A DNA stretch of 64,000 bases from Cryptomeria japonica (Eukaryota; Streptophyta; Pinopsida; Cupressales; Cupressaceae). Below the pieces are notes generated by a model that did not search any database, had not been told where the DNA came from, and saw only the letters and a list, made by a program, of their open reading frames with translations. The translations under genes were made by a program, and so were the position numbers. Where the stretch lies: the NCBI RefSeq assembly GCF_030272615.1, contig NC_081406.1:183771770-183835769 (forward strand), in the 5' to 3' direction. The first letter of the stretch is position 1; each line of letters starts with the position of its first letter. This document shows positions 32,354 through 43,979 of this stretch, piece by piece.

Positions 32354-33660
32354 ATGAGCACTAGCAACAGTGCCAGTCATGACAATGTGAATGAGGGCAG
32401 TGAAGAAAATGAAGTAACCAAACTAGATCTTTCTTCTCATTCTTAAAATACAAACACAAGTTCTATTGGAACTCCACAAGACTGTTTTGCATGCCCTTCA
32501 CCCTCTCTTCAAAACTTTGCAGAAGGCCCTTTCAACCCTAAAAAACCTTTGCTTCAATTTGCCACCAATTAACCATCAATAAGGGTAAAAATACAAGGGG
32601 CGATAGGCATTGGATTTGTCATATTTGCAACTTTTATTACCATGGGAGCTATAGTAGGGTTAAAAACCATCTATTGGGTTAGAGTGGACATGGGGTTAGA
32701 GTTTGTGTAGATATAACATTGGAACTGCAAGTTGAAATGGCAAGTTTGGTTGGAGTTAGCGAGGAAAAAATTATTGGTACTACTCACAATAAGAAACGGT
32801 CAATCAATATGACCGTTCCAATGTATTAGCTAGAGAGAGTTGTGATAGAGGGAAGAAGGCGGCCACTTATACTTTTGGTGAAAAAAATATAGTGGCGGGG
32901 TTAATGAATTTGCAAAAACATGAGCAAGTCGGCCATTTTTTTTATGCCCATGGTATTCCATTTCATTTGGCAAGGTCTCCTTATTTCAAAGGTATGCTGA
33001 GAGATGCAATGGTAGTTGGACCCTCATATACTTCCCCTGGAGAACTTAGATTGTGTAGCTTCCTCCTTGATAAACAATATTCAAAGGTGAACATGTTGAT
33101 GGTGGAGATGAGACAAGCATGGATTAGGATTGGTTGTTCCATTGTCATGGAGGGGTGGAATGATATTTGATATTGGCTACTCATTAATATTATTGTTACA
33201 TGCCTTGCTGGTTCATGCTTAGAGCTATTGATTGTTTTGGGAAATGCAAGGATGTTCATTACTAGTTTGCCATTTTGAAGGAGGCCATAGAGGAGGTTGG
33301 CTCTTATAATGTTGTGCAAGCTGTAACATATTCAGCTTGTGTTTGTAAGTTAGCTAGTTTGATGGTTGAGAGTGCTCACAAGCATATTTTTGGACTCCAT
33401 TTGTGTACATGCTTTGAAGGACATTGGCAAAATAGATTAGGTGAAGGTAGTAGTGGCTGATAGAGACAAACAAATGTTTATATGTAACCATCACACTTCA
33501 CTTGCATTATTCTGATCTTATTCAAAGAAATAATTCCTCAAATTGGTTGAGACTGGATATGCTAGCAATTTCATTTTGTTGGAGAGGATGTTGGAGGTGC
33601 AAGATCAGCTCCTTAAGAATATGCAAAGGCTAGAATCCTGGAAGATGAAGGGAGGAATTA
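32354..33660 (+). pseudogene. hAT-superfamily transposase relic (BED finger, DUF659)
   Basis: A possible ATG lies at 32354. At about 32600-32715 the frame reads HWICHICNFYYHGSYSRVKN, a BED-type zinc finger with CxxC and a following His. At 32900-33170 it reads GHFFYAHGIPFHLARSPYF and later RIGCSIVMEGWNDI, the pattern of the DUF659 part of plant hAT transposases. Frames at 33275-33460 (VESAHKHIF) continue the catalytic region. Stops and frameshifts occur throughout (for example TAG near 32680, TGA at 33168). The C-terminal dimerisation domain is not visible. It is an inactive DNA transposon; terminal repeats were not identified. Confidence 0.75.
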
Positions 33661-34425
33661 AAGCATTTCACAAACAACATCTACAGGGGTATTAACACAA
33701 TCACATAAGCTAAGAATCAGAAAAAAGATGCATTCAAATAAGAGGTACTATGTATTACAAAGAATATTTGAACTGAAAGAGAGGCAAAACAGACAATTTT
33801 ATTGATATAAAGGTAAGGCAATTTACAGTCACAAAAAAAGTATAATTCTGTAAGAGAAAAAAGGAGAAGATCCTTAAAAGAAGATTACAAAATTGGCTTT
33901 ATAGATCAGGCATAACTCAGATATAACACTAGTTTAGAAACCCTAACTGACTAGGGTTAGGTTACAAAAAGAGGAAGATTAGATCAGTAAGGACTGATCT
34001 GATGGTTGCGTGCCTGAAGATCTTCGCTTGGACTGAGAAGGAGCAGCAATCCTTGAAATTGAGGAAGCTCTTGCATTGGGATGGCGTCTGATTATCCTCT
34101 TTCAGACCCATAAGTCTTCTGTCTGTAATAAATGAGCATGGGCGGCCGAAAGGAAGCGTCTGCAAGGCAAAGTAATGGCGATGGGTCAGAAAGTGATTTT
34201 CGACCCATCAAGTTGGCAACCACCGTGCACAACTGTTTGAAATTTTAACGTCCACCTTCAGTTTGAAATTGAGCCACTGGATCCTTCTGATCGTGTGCGG
34301 ATGGACGCCTGAGATCGCACCACGGGGGCTCCAGAGAGGGCCATAAAAGAGTTTAAAACAAGGTCGTCAATCTCCCCCTTAAGTGAAATTGAACAACCGA
34401 GATTAACAGTTAAACCAACTGGCCC
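33661..34425. other. No recognised gene; possible LTR-derived sequence
   Basis: Contains AACCCTAACTGACTAGGGTT (33940-33959), an imperfect inverted repeat. No coding region is recognised. It may belong with the motif-rich segment that follows. Confidence 0.35.
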
Positions 34426-35229
34426 CACGAGCCTTATTGCTGTTTCGCAAGGTGGAGATAACTCTTTGCATTAACTATCGCGAAACAACGAAAACCTTCC
34501 TCTCAACTAACATTTATCGCTATATTGTAGGGGTCAAGCAGCGGTTAGCCATAATCGCTGCAACTCCGCAATATCCATATTTGCTTTCTATACCGCTGGC
34601 CATCGTAGTTTCACAACCTTGACCGGGTGGTTAGCCTTTACCGTTTGTGAAACAGCGATAAATACTGTTCCTTCATACTGCTTCGCAGTTTCATGAGATG
34701 GATCTTGCCAACAGCTTACTTCATTTTATATAATCCCACCATGGCCCATATTGCTACATCGCGAAGAGGGCCCTAGTTTCTTTGAAGACTGCTGCGAAAC
34801 AGCGATAAAGAATTAACTTAACATCATTACTGCAGCCCATATCGCTGTTTCGCAAGATGGACTCGACCATGAGCCTAGATCGCTGCAAAACAATGAAACA
34901 AGTGGTTATCGCAATATCGCAAGGGGGACCAAAAGGTAAGTCCTAACTGCCATGAAACAACGATAACAATATAAGCCCCGCCAATTGGTAGTGGATAAGA
35001 AGGGGCTGGCCCTTGGGTGGAAAGGGACCCTTCTGCCAGTAGATTTTAAGTGAAATAACCGCCTTGACAGGTCAACAACTGAAAAGAACAAAGCCGAGAA
35101 AGGTTTTAAGGTAAAAGCCTTAGGGTTTAGGGTTTTAGGCCTTAGGGAGAAACACAAGGTTTTTAGCCAGTAAATGATTTCTCAGATCGGTTGTCTGCAT
35201 GGCTAAGGTTGACACAAAAATAGTCAACA
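34426..35229 (-). mobile_element. Segment rich in GCGAAACAGCGATA words, with LTR-like terminus
   Basis: Between 34430 and 34960 the words GCTGTTTCGC, GCGAAACAGCGATA, TATCGC and variants occur about ten times in both orientations. The right edge is GTCAACA at 35229, so on the minus strand it would start TGTTGACTATTTTTGTGTC; GTTGAC (35208) and GTCAAC (35223) form a 6-bp stem. This looks like the 5' end of a minus-strand LTR whose other end I could not find. Confidence 0.4.
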
Positions 35230-35880
35230 CATGACTCGAACTTGGTCTTGATGTTGAATTACCTTCCTTGTAATGCTGTTCTGATGTCAACAATCAGGCC
35301 TGCACTTTTGATTACCTCCTTTGTGACCTACAAAACAAACACTAAGGCATCAAACACATATAATTTATACTTAATTTTACCTTCCTTTCTCCATGTATGC
35401 CTTGATCTGTCTGATTCTGCTTACTTCATGTCTGATTTAGTGTTTGATCGCTGATGTTAAGGTTGAACTCGCTGTCCAGAAAGCTTTCCTTGCCGATGCT
35501 GATTGTAGACAGGGTTCACTGATGCTGAAGATGAATGGATGAATCTATCTTGCTTTCGCTGCACTAAATTTGCTGCTCTACACATGAAGGATTAATTTGT
35601 TTTGTCTCTCTTCTTTTTGATCAAATGAAATGATCAAAATGCCCTTTTATAGGTGCCTAATGAAGAGGTGCATCTCTTCCCCTAAGGCCGACTTGGCTAT
35701 TTCATTTTACAAAGTCCTTTTTTTTTGCTCATTCCCTAGGAGGCCGACTTGACTGCCTTTCAAATATTTCTCTTTGAAACTTCAAAATCACACCCCTTTG
35801 ATTTTGGCAGTAATGATCCCCCATTCTCTATCGTTGTTTGGCATGATCAATAGGAAGGATTTCGTGGTTTTTAGGGGGCA

Positions 35881-35990
35881 AAGGAAATAATTCTGACTTC
35901 TTGAAGAGCAAAGGAAGAAATTCAGACTTCTTGGGAGGCAAAGGAAGAAATTCAGACTTCTTGGGAGGCAAAGGAAGCCAACTTGATTTG
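35881..35990. repeat. 30-bp minisatellite, first cluster of LTR G
   Basis: AAGGAAATAA or AAGGAAGAAA words at exactly 35881, 35911, 35941 and 35971. The unit includes ATTCAGACTTCTTGGGAGGC. Confidence 0.9.
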
Positions 35991-36299
35991 CTACCTCAAC
36001 CTTGCTCTCATCAAAATCTTTCCTTAATTCAATCTAAAGCCCAAACTTTATGCCGATCATTCATGCTTATGAGCAAAGGAGAGGTTGTGGCCGTGACAAG
36101 GTAAAAGAAATGTTAAAGACACTCACTTCATTTGCTTAAGCTCTTTCCACTACTACAAGAACATCAAAGCATCACTTTCAATTAGCCTTCAATCAACCCT
36201 TGTGTCCAGATCAGATCTCTAAGAGTTCAAAAGAAATGCATTCTAGGTTAGATCGAAGCTTGGAGGAGTCAAAGGCAGCACTAGCAAAGGAAGGATTTT

Positions 36300-36480
36300 G
36301 TGGTTCCTAGAGGGCAGAGGAAATTTTTTGGGGTTTTGAGGGGTCAAAGAAAATTTTTCAGACTTTTGAGGGGTCAAAGGAAGTTTTTCGGACTTTTGGG
36401 AGGGTAAAGGAAGTTTTTCGAACTTTTGAGGGGTCAAAGGAAGTTTTTCGGATTTTTGGGAGGTCAAAGGAAGTGCCCTA
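36300..36480. repeat. 30-bp minisatellite, second cluster of LTR G
   Basis: The word GGGTCAAAG or a variant recurs at 36341, 36371, 36402, 36431 and 36461. The unit is AAGTTTTTCGGACTTTTGAG plus GGGTCAAAGG. On the minus strand the period gives a ten-residue repeat (QKSEKLPLTP and variants), but no other evidence of coding exists. Confidence 0.9.
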
Positions 36481-37202
36481 TACTTAGTCGAATTTTCATC
36501 CAAGTGACTTGCCTTTTCAAACCTCCTTGCCTACCATGCTCAAATTGACACTTCCTCTCACCCTTCGCCATCCAAGATTTTGATCAAACGAAGTGATGAT
36601 CATAAATCGGTTCAAATTGCTCCCTTGCAAGGATTGGATCACTGCAAAAACATCAAATGCTCATCCTTGGTCAAAAGGTTTTCTATGTTGATCGGGGCTT
36701 CTATGAGGTCAAAGGAAGCGACAGTCAATGCCTTGGAAAGGCAAAGGAAGTGAATGTCAATGCCCGACAAAGGAAGTGATTGTCAATGCTAAGGAAGGGC
36801 AAAGGAAGTGACTGCAAAGGTTCAATTTTGCTCATATTATTTCTCTACCCTCAACTGCTTCTTGATTGTTTAGGCCTTGGCTTATCCTCCTTCCAAGTAT
36901 TCACTCTATATTGACAATTCACCTCAATCAGACTCAACACTTCATCTCTGATCTTGCAAGCTAATGATGATGATCAAATGGAATGATCATCATATAATCA
37001 TTCATTTCCCAAGTCCTTGAGAGCTAACTGACTTTAATCCACCCAAAGAGACAAACATGACTTAATCGTTTCCTGGCAATCTAAGACACTGCACTTCCTC
37101 AAGCACAAGGTTAATAGCCAAAAACGCTACAACTAACCTAGAAAGCAAAAAAAACTGGGGGTCACCATTTGCAATGGGGCGATGTGTGAACATGTCACAA
37201 CA

Positions 37203-38616
37203 GGTGGTCCAATATTAAGTAAGAAAAAATTATTTAACAATTCAAATTAATATGTTTTGAGTCTTCATCTTTTGGTATTGATAGCCTAGATGAGGTGTAA
37301 TTGTAGTTTGAAGTTTGACTATTTCAATTTGAGACTTGAATTTAGACTTCACATTTTAGTTTTAATTTCTAAACTTACAAATTTAAACTGCTGTTATGAT
37401 ATTGTCATAATTGAATTGCTGTCATACTACTAGCATATTACTGCCATGATTAAATTTTATTGTTTTTATATTTTGTCATGATTAAATCTGAGTATCTCCT
37501 TTCTATCTCTGCTTTTTTATTGTTGTTATTGCTGGGTATTAATATATTTTGAAAAATCCATATATATATATATATATATTTAAAAAAATTCATATATATT
37601 GTCAATTTGTCACCCCTCAGTGTCCCCACAAAATTGTCCTTGGACTGTTGTCCTCGAAATGTGTCCCTTGTCGTCCCCTCATCCCCATCCCCAAAACGCC
37701 ATGGAGAACACACACACACACCAATACGCTAGTCGTCCCCTCATCCCCATCCTTGAAACACCATGGAACACACACACATATATGTATGTATACATACGTA
37801 CACACACACACACACACACATAGATATATACTTAGTCATAGGGTTCGCTGAATTTCAGCCATGAGGTTTGAAATTCGGCAGATTTCAAAACATGACTCAA
37901 AATTTTGTTGAATTTTGTTTGCTATTAATATAGGTGAAGGACATAGTTTGTTTTTAATAAAATACATAAAAAAAACAAACATTTTTATAACTCTTGTTGA
38001 TGCAAAGTCTGATTCAGGCTTTTCCCGTCCACGCAGGCTTAAGCATGGATAGAGAAATCCCTATGGTGTGAGTGCAGGTTATTGAGGCATACCATATTGC
38101 AAATTATAGCGGCTGCCATTTACCATACTCAGGCAAGGTACAAGCCTGTGGATAGGTCATTTGATAAATGAGTGAAATTAATCATGGCGGGTCGGTGAAG
38201 GGTTGAATCCGGTAGTTCATTTGATATTAAATATCTAGATTTTGATTTTATTTTAATTTTTTGTTTTTTTCAAATAAAATCAATATTCTAAATTATTTAA
38301 ATTAGATTTTTAATTATAATATATTTATTGTTTAATATGTAAAGTTTATTATATTTATTATTTATATATTATTACTATTTAGTATTTACATTAAATATTT
38401 AAACATATTTATACTGTAATATTATTAAATTGATTATAATGTACTCAAATTTAATATAATATTGTTTTATTTTGATGGATTTATCATTTATGTATTAAAA
38501 AAATCAAATTTATGGGGTTAATCACGATTTATTTTCCACACTTTTTCCCCTTGCAAAACTTCATCTGAATTTTATTCTTGCTGAACATGAACTTGAACCT
38601 CGTGACATAGCATACA
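37203..38616. other. Non-genic region with microsatellites
   Basis: Holds (TA)n at about 37559-37580, (AC)n runs at about 37710-37724 and 37800-37820, and two copies of a roughly 62-bp unit (GTCGTCCCCTCATCCCCATC at 37669 and 37731). 38200-38530 is strongly AT-rich. No gene is seen. Confidence 0.6.
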
Positions 38617-38760
38617 TACATACATACATACTTACATACCTACCTACCTACCTACATACATACCTGCGTACGTATGTACATACATACATACATATATACA
38701 TGTGTAAATAATATGTACATACATAGTCACCTATGTACATGTATACATATATATGTACTT
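38617..38760. repeat. (CATA)n/(CCTA)n microsatellite
   Basis: Imperfect tetranucleotide array of CATA, CTTA and CCTA units with internal CGTACGTATGTA. Confidence 0.93.
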
Positions 38761-41290
38761 ACACACATCATGACACTGAACACACCGAACAATGAGTCTA
38801 CATTATTAATGTTGGGGGAATGATTTTAATAGATTGGAGGATGTATCTTGATATTATAGGGACACTAAAATGCTTTCAAATTCCTCTTAAGACAGGAAAT
38901 GGCTCTAGGGCCCCAAAATAATTCTGAATAATCTCAAGGGCATGAGAAAAAATGCATAAAATTGGGGATGTGGGGAGTATGGGTCCTCCATGGCCCATGT
39001 CTCCAAAATGTTTGAGGTATAGCCCTTGCAAGGAGGTGGATTATAATAGCAGTGATGGATAAGGCTTCATGTCAAATACTTGCCACAATATAATTAACTC
39101 ACACCACTTAGATGAAATTAGAGAGCCTTTGCAGCATTGTGATATGATTGGTAATATAGGACTATTTGCAATGTTGGCTCACACCACTTGAGAGAATTTG
39201 AGCCTTCAATTCATAGAGTGAACAAGCTGGCTTCCACCTTTCATTGTAGGCAGAAAGTTTAAAAGGACAGGCTTGTTCTATGAGGGAGCTCTTTGGAATA
39301 GTAAGGGTCAAAAGTGACACTTTTGGCAGGACTTAAAGAGGGCTCAAGTGTTAATAACATCTTAAAACGCATCTTTTCAAGAGCCTTATAAGCACTGTTT
39401 CTCTGATTTCCTAGATGGGGGGGGATGTGGTTCCAGGAACAGCAAAATTTTTCCTGAATTTTAGGGTTGACCGCTAAAATAAATTGAATAAACGAAAAGC
39501 AGCTTTAATTTTAAAAAGTAAGTACAACGTGCTGAACCTACAATGTCAATTCTTTCTAATAGCTTTTTTGGGGATATTTTAGTGTTTTTTCCTAAAAAGT
39601 TACTTTATTGTATTTTTATGCACCAATAGGAGAGGTCCGTCCATCTTGAAAAAAGATGTCTCCTCCAAGTCCCCGGGATGTTTAGTATGTTGGGGATATC
39701 ACATGGACCCTGAGGACTCATCCTTGTTGAACACTACTATTATTCTTGAAAAGTGTCTCTCCAAATTTGCAATTGCATTCTACATTATATTGGAGGGAAT
39801 GAAAATTAACAGTGGAGCGCTGGAAAATCCTTATTTAACTGTAAGACAATGGATTTGTATAATTGTGTGAGATAATCTAATGCAATTGGATTCCAGTAGA
39901 GCATGCACTGGTAGGTCAAGGATACTAAGGTGAGATGGCAATGGTGTTGTCAAGTTGTTTGGCTAGTAATGTATCAAGGTTTACCTGTTAAAGCATGGAT
40001 AGTATTGCAGATGCTTTATGCATTTTGTGGGTAAGAGTAGATAGTTTGGTCATATCTTTTGGAAGTGTTCAACAATTAGAGGGTTTGGGGGATGGGTGCA
40101 ATCTTAATTCAATTTCCTTTTTACTTTTCCTCTCTTTTGCGAGGGCCTCTTCTAGGGGATTCTTGGATGATCAGGGAGAGGTAGAAGAATATGCTATTGA
40201 ATTATGTTGGCATCGATCAGATTCCTTTGGAGAACAATATTCAAAGCCACTTTTCAGGAAGGTACCTCACTACTGATTATGGGAAAATTGCAATTTCTTA
40301 TATGAGATTTTGCTTTGATTATTTGAAGCCAAGCCCGAGTGTTATTAGAAGGATGCAAACTCTTTGTTCGGAGCAGTGGAGTATCAGGTCCTTTGCGAGT
40401 AATTTTCCTTGTAATCATTGTAGTCATCTTATGCACAACATTTATCTCTGGAGTAGTATAAGGTGCATTTTCTTTGAATTGTTTTGTGGGTATTTGTGTT
40501 TTCACTTTTCTGTGAATTTACTCCAAGGGCATTATGTAGCTGGGTTGTTGGGCTTTCTTCCTGCATGGTTAATTCATCAGCGTCTTCCTCCTTCTGTATT
40601 TTTCTCTTGAATGATCTCCAGTTCTGCAACCAACTTTGCTTTTTTCTCAAAAATGTTACCAAATGATTAATTGTTCTATTTCCGTACTATGTCTTTAACA
40701 ATCTTTGGTTTTTGGACTAGGCAGTACATCTTGGATCCTTTGACTGGGGAGCTTTGCTAGCTGGCATACAAAAATAAATAATTGCAAAAATTAGATTGTT
40801 ATTTGTTGGTTAGATGAACCTCTTTTGCGTGGCCAGTTTTCTTGTTGCTTTTGGGACTCTCGAGTAGGACCCAAAAGCTGGGGATGCACTCGAAAAGCAA
40901 CTGGCATGTCAAGTCCTAATCTACATTATACATCTATTGCCTTGTGGATTATATGGTTGTTTTTCTTTGTCTTGTGAAGATTTGCTCCATGGAATCAAGG
41001 GTTGTGAGAACTCATTAAACAATACTTTTAAGAACACAAGATCAAGTCCCTTCAGAAATAGGAAAGTAAAAGCTTCAATGTAGTAAAAACTTAGTGGAGA
41101 CAGAAATTTCTGTACACATATGCTTGAATTCCATTATTAGTTTTAAAAAGGATATAGCTCTTCAATGGTGTATCAGGGTATCTCACAATGTTGCCTCCAG
41201 CCCAGATACCATTCTGAAACAAGCATTAGCATTGCTTTTCACTTTTTAATGTTTCTCGGTACTGCCTGTAATGCCATTAACAGCAATGTG
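38761..41290. other. Non-genic region, weak open frames only
   Basis: Short open frames occur (39646-39870 plus, 39995-40276 plus, 40429-40662 minus). The minus frame has a protein-like stretch (NWRSFKRKIQKEEDADELTM), but no splice borders or domain were identified. Target site ATGTG of the chromovirus is at 41286-41290. Confidence 0.4.
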
Positions 41291-42134
41291 TGTAATATCC
41301 CCTCTCAACCAACGCTTCTTAAATTCATTTTTCTAAGTCTGCTCTAGCTGGGCGTCTCCCAGACTTAGTCAAAATTATAAAATAAATGGAGATGTTTAAG
41401 TGGGGTCTACTTCACTTAAGTGATTCCTATTTTTCAATCATTGGATGGGGCCATTACAAACCGCCACTTCAAATAATTTCATTTAATCTTATTTCCTCGT
41501 GGAAGGGGTGCGCCTAAGTTATAAAAGATGGATTCTTTTAAGGTTAAGTCTATAATTATTCACTTGATTTAATTGAGAGGAATCGCCTGATTTATAGGAC
41601 TTGAGGTGAGCGCGGTTTCTAGGGTTTGCTGCTTTCTTAAGGCTTGCTGGGAGTTAAGTTGGGGATTATTATGTTTCGTTTTATTTTTTCTCTCTCTCTG
41701 CTCTGGGACAACAAACCCCATGGAATCTCAGCTTGGACGATCATCCAAGGCTGCATGTATGGTTGAAGGCATAGAAACAGCTCTGGTTCTTGTTGAAGTT
41801 ACAGCAACAACAACACTCCGAATATCCCACCTTTAGGTGCCAATCTGCAGGTTAAGCAATTCTATTTCCAGATCCAGCCATTTCTCAGACATTTGAGGAG
41901 ATTTCTAACATCTACCAGCAGTACACGGGTATTCTATTTTGTTCAAATATTGTAGAGGAAAATCAGTCTGAGTTTGTAATGAAGGGAAATAGTAATTTCA
42001 GATCATATGTTTCAGTTCTAGATTATTCTGATTTTAATTTGATTCCTTTCCAAAGTCTGAAAATCAATAAAAATTATTTTTACTGTGCCTAGAGTAGAGT
42101 TTATGTTTATTTCTGTTTGGCAAAGGATATTTCA
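41291..42134 (+). repeat. 5' LTR of the chromovirus (844 bp)
   Basis: Starts TGTAATATCCCC and ends GGATATTTCA. A TATAAAAG promoter element lies at 41520-41527. A (CT)n-rich stretch lies near 41690. Confidence 0.95.
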
Positions 42135-42135
42135 G

Positions 42136-42149
42136 TGGTATCAAAGCCA
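42136..42149 (+). other. Primer-binding site (tRNA-Met type)
   Basis: TGGTATCAAAGCCA, one base after the 5' LTR, differs from TGGTATCAGAGCC by one transition. Confidence 0.85.
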
Positions 42150-42317
42150 CAAACCCTGCTAGCCTGTGGGGTTTCAGTTTGCTTTTTTGTGCTTTTTCGT
42201 TGCATGTTCTTGTAATAGGGTTCTATACAATCCAGAGGATTAGAATCTCACAGATACAATACAAGGAATAGGTCTGGGCAACGGGAAGAAGCTGAAATTA
42301 ACTCAGTTGAATCTGAG

Positions 42318-43600
42318 ATGGGTGATAGAAGAGATGCGAGTTCGCCTAGAGAATCAAGTAATCAGTTGGATAATTTTTTGACAGTGTTTGCCGACCAACA
42401 GCAACAAACAATGCAACAGTTTCAGGACAGAATTATTGCAGCCATGGGACAACTGAGAACTGATCGCACTCAATCAAGGAGGTCTAGTAGTCATCATAGC
42501 TGTGATAGTGGTCATCATAACCGTGAAGGTAGTCGCCATAGCCTTGGTGAGACATGACGAGGAAACCAAGACAGGACAACTTCCAATGTCGTAAGGACTG
42601 CAGATACAAGGTCTGATCAACCATTGCGTCCCAATTTCTTACCTTGACAAAACGAAATGGAACCCATTCCTGAAGAAGAAAGAGAGACTCAAATCACAGA
42701 TGATGTCTTGGCAGCACGTAATGAATATATGCAGCTGCCAGCTGATGTAAGGCAGCTAATGAACTTAAATCAGTTCATGAACCAGTGTAGAGACAAGGCC
42801 AGGAATCGTTTGGAAAGACTAGACATGAGGCTTAGAGGACCAGTGAGGCAAGCTTTCTAGCCATTGGAATATGAAGATGCCTTGAATAAGATAAATATAC
42901 CAACTTTTGATGGAACTGGAGAATTATCAGCAAGATCATGGGTTCACAAGTTGGATACCTTCTTGACACTCAAACCCATGGAAGAGGAAAGGGCAATCCA
43001 GTTTGCTACCATGCATTTGGAAGGGGTAGCATATGACTGGTGGCATCACGGTCTCATTTCCCAGGATCATGCTATGGTTCAATCGTATGAATAATTTGGT
43101 AATAGGCTGATCACACGTTTTGATCGGAAGGACATGGAGGTATATTTCAGGGAGTTAGCTCAGTTGTAGCAAGTAGGACAGCTTGAATCCTACATTAATG
43201 AATTCCAAAAAGTTTCTGTGATGGTTCCTTATATGCCTTAGAAAAGAGTCATAGTGCTCTTTGTTGAAGGTCTAAGTGATAAACTAAAAGAGCTAGTTAA
43301 AACTCATAGGCTCAGTTCTCTTGATGATGCTATTGGATTAGCAATGGACTTAGAAATTACAGCACCCTATCAGCCTCAGAAGAAAGATTACAGCCCTTGG
43401 ATATCTGATAAAAAGGGGTTAAATCAGTAGAGAAACACAAGTTTCAATCAACCAAGGAGTGTACCATCCAGAGCTGATCAAGAATCACGTAATTATTTAC
43501 GGAGGAAAAACTATGTTTTTCCTGTAAAGAGCCTTGGGAACCAGGACACTGCTGCGTTGGAAAAGGTAAACTTCATTTGATTGAAGTACATTAAGAGGAG
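42318..43600 (+). pseudogene. Gag of the chromovirus, seven in-frame stops and a frameshift
   Basis: One frame from ATG 42318 to about 43490 is interrupted by TGA 42555, TGA 42645, TAG 42858, TAA 43092, TAG 43167, TAG 43239 and TAG 43428. The retrotransposon Gag core is clear (FATMHLEGVAYDWWHHGL, about 43000-43055). After a frame change near 43500 the CCHC zinc knuckle reads CFSCKEPWEPGH with a following Cys (about 43514-43560). All seven stops fit C-to-T change from CGA, CAG or CAA. Role: particle protein binding the element RNA. Confidence 0.85.
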
Positions 43601-43978
43601 GAAAGTCAAGATTTAGTACAATACATTTTTGTGGTAAATAACACTCAAGAAGATCAGCCAGAACAGATTGAGTTGGAAGACACTACTGCTAGAGAGAACC
43701 CACACATAGCTTCTCTTTCGGGTATTATGAGAGGTAGACCTTTCCGGCTGAAAGGAGTTTTAAAGGGGCAGCAAATGGTATGTTTAGTGGACAGCGGTGC
43801 TACTCATAATTTTATTGATGAGGGACTAGTCAGTAGACGTGGACTTCAGGCGGAAGAGTTTCCTGGATCTAATGTTATTGTTGCAGATGGTTTTCCTTTG
43901 AGTTGTAACCGTGTCATACTACAGCTGAAAATTCGAATGGGAAACTATAATTTGTTAGGAGATTTTTTATGTTCTTAG
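43593..43978 (+). pseudogene. Aspartic protease of the chromovirus
   Basis: Same frame as the zinc knuckle. The catalytic motif is CLVDSGATHNFID (about 43780-43820), the usual D-S-G-A of retropepsins. The frame closes at 43978, and the sequence continues in another phase at 44001 ([10 protein letters not shown], the second protease motif), so a frameshift lies near 43965. Confidence 0.85.
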
Positions 43979-43979
43979 T

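Larger units (their letters stand above)
35230..37202 (-). mobile_element. LTR G, truncated relative of the A-E family with 30-bp arrays
   Basis: On the minus strand it starts TGTTGTGACATG (37202) followed by the family's terminal palindrome, here with one mismatch (about 37166-37182). The body has no CGCTC palindromes but two 30-bp minisatellites. A minus-strand TATA (CTATAAAAG) lies at about 35647-35655, and an acceptor-like TTTTGTAG at about 35328, echoing the TATA-intron order of A-C. The U5 part is missing; the segment ends at the LTR-like terminus at 35229. Confidence 0.6.

Noticed and set aside
35901-36503. Repeat-peptide ORFs (plus 35901-36104, minus 36243-36503)
   Set aside because: Explained by 30-bp minisatellites in an LTR; no start context, domain or conservation supports translation.
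38010-38230. tRNA or SINE because of GGGTTGAATCC
   Set aside because: The word lacks the full B-box consensus, and no cloverleaf or A box could be drawn.
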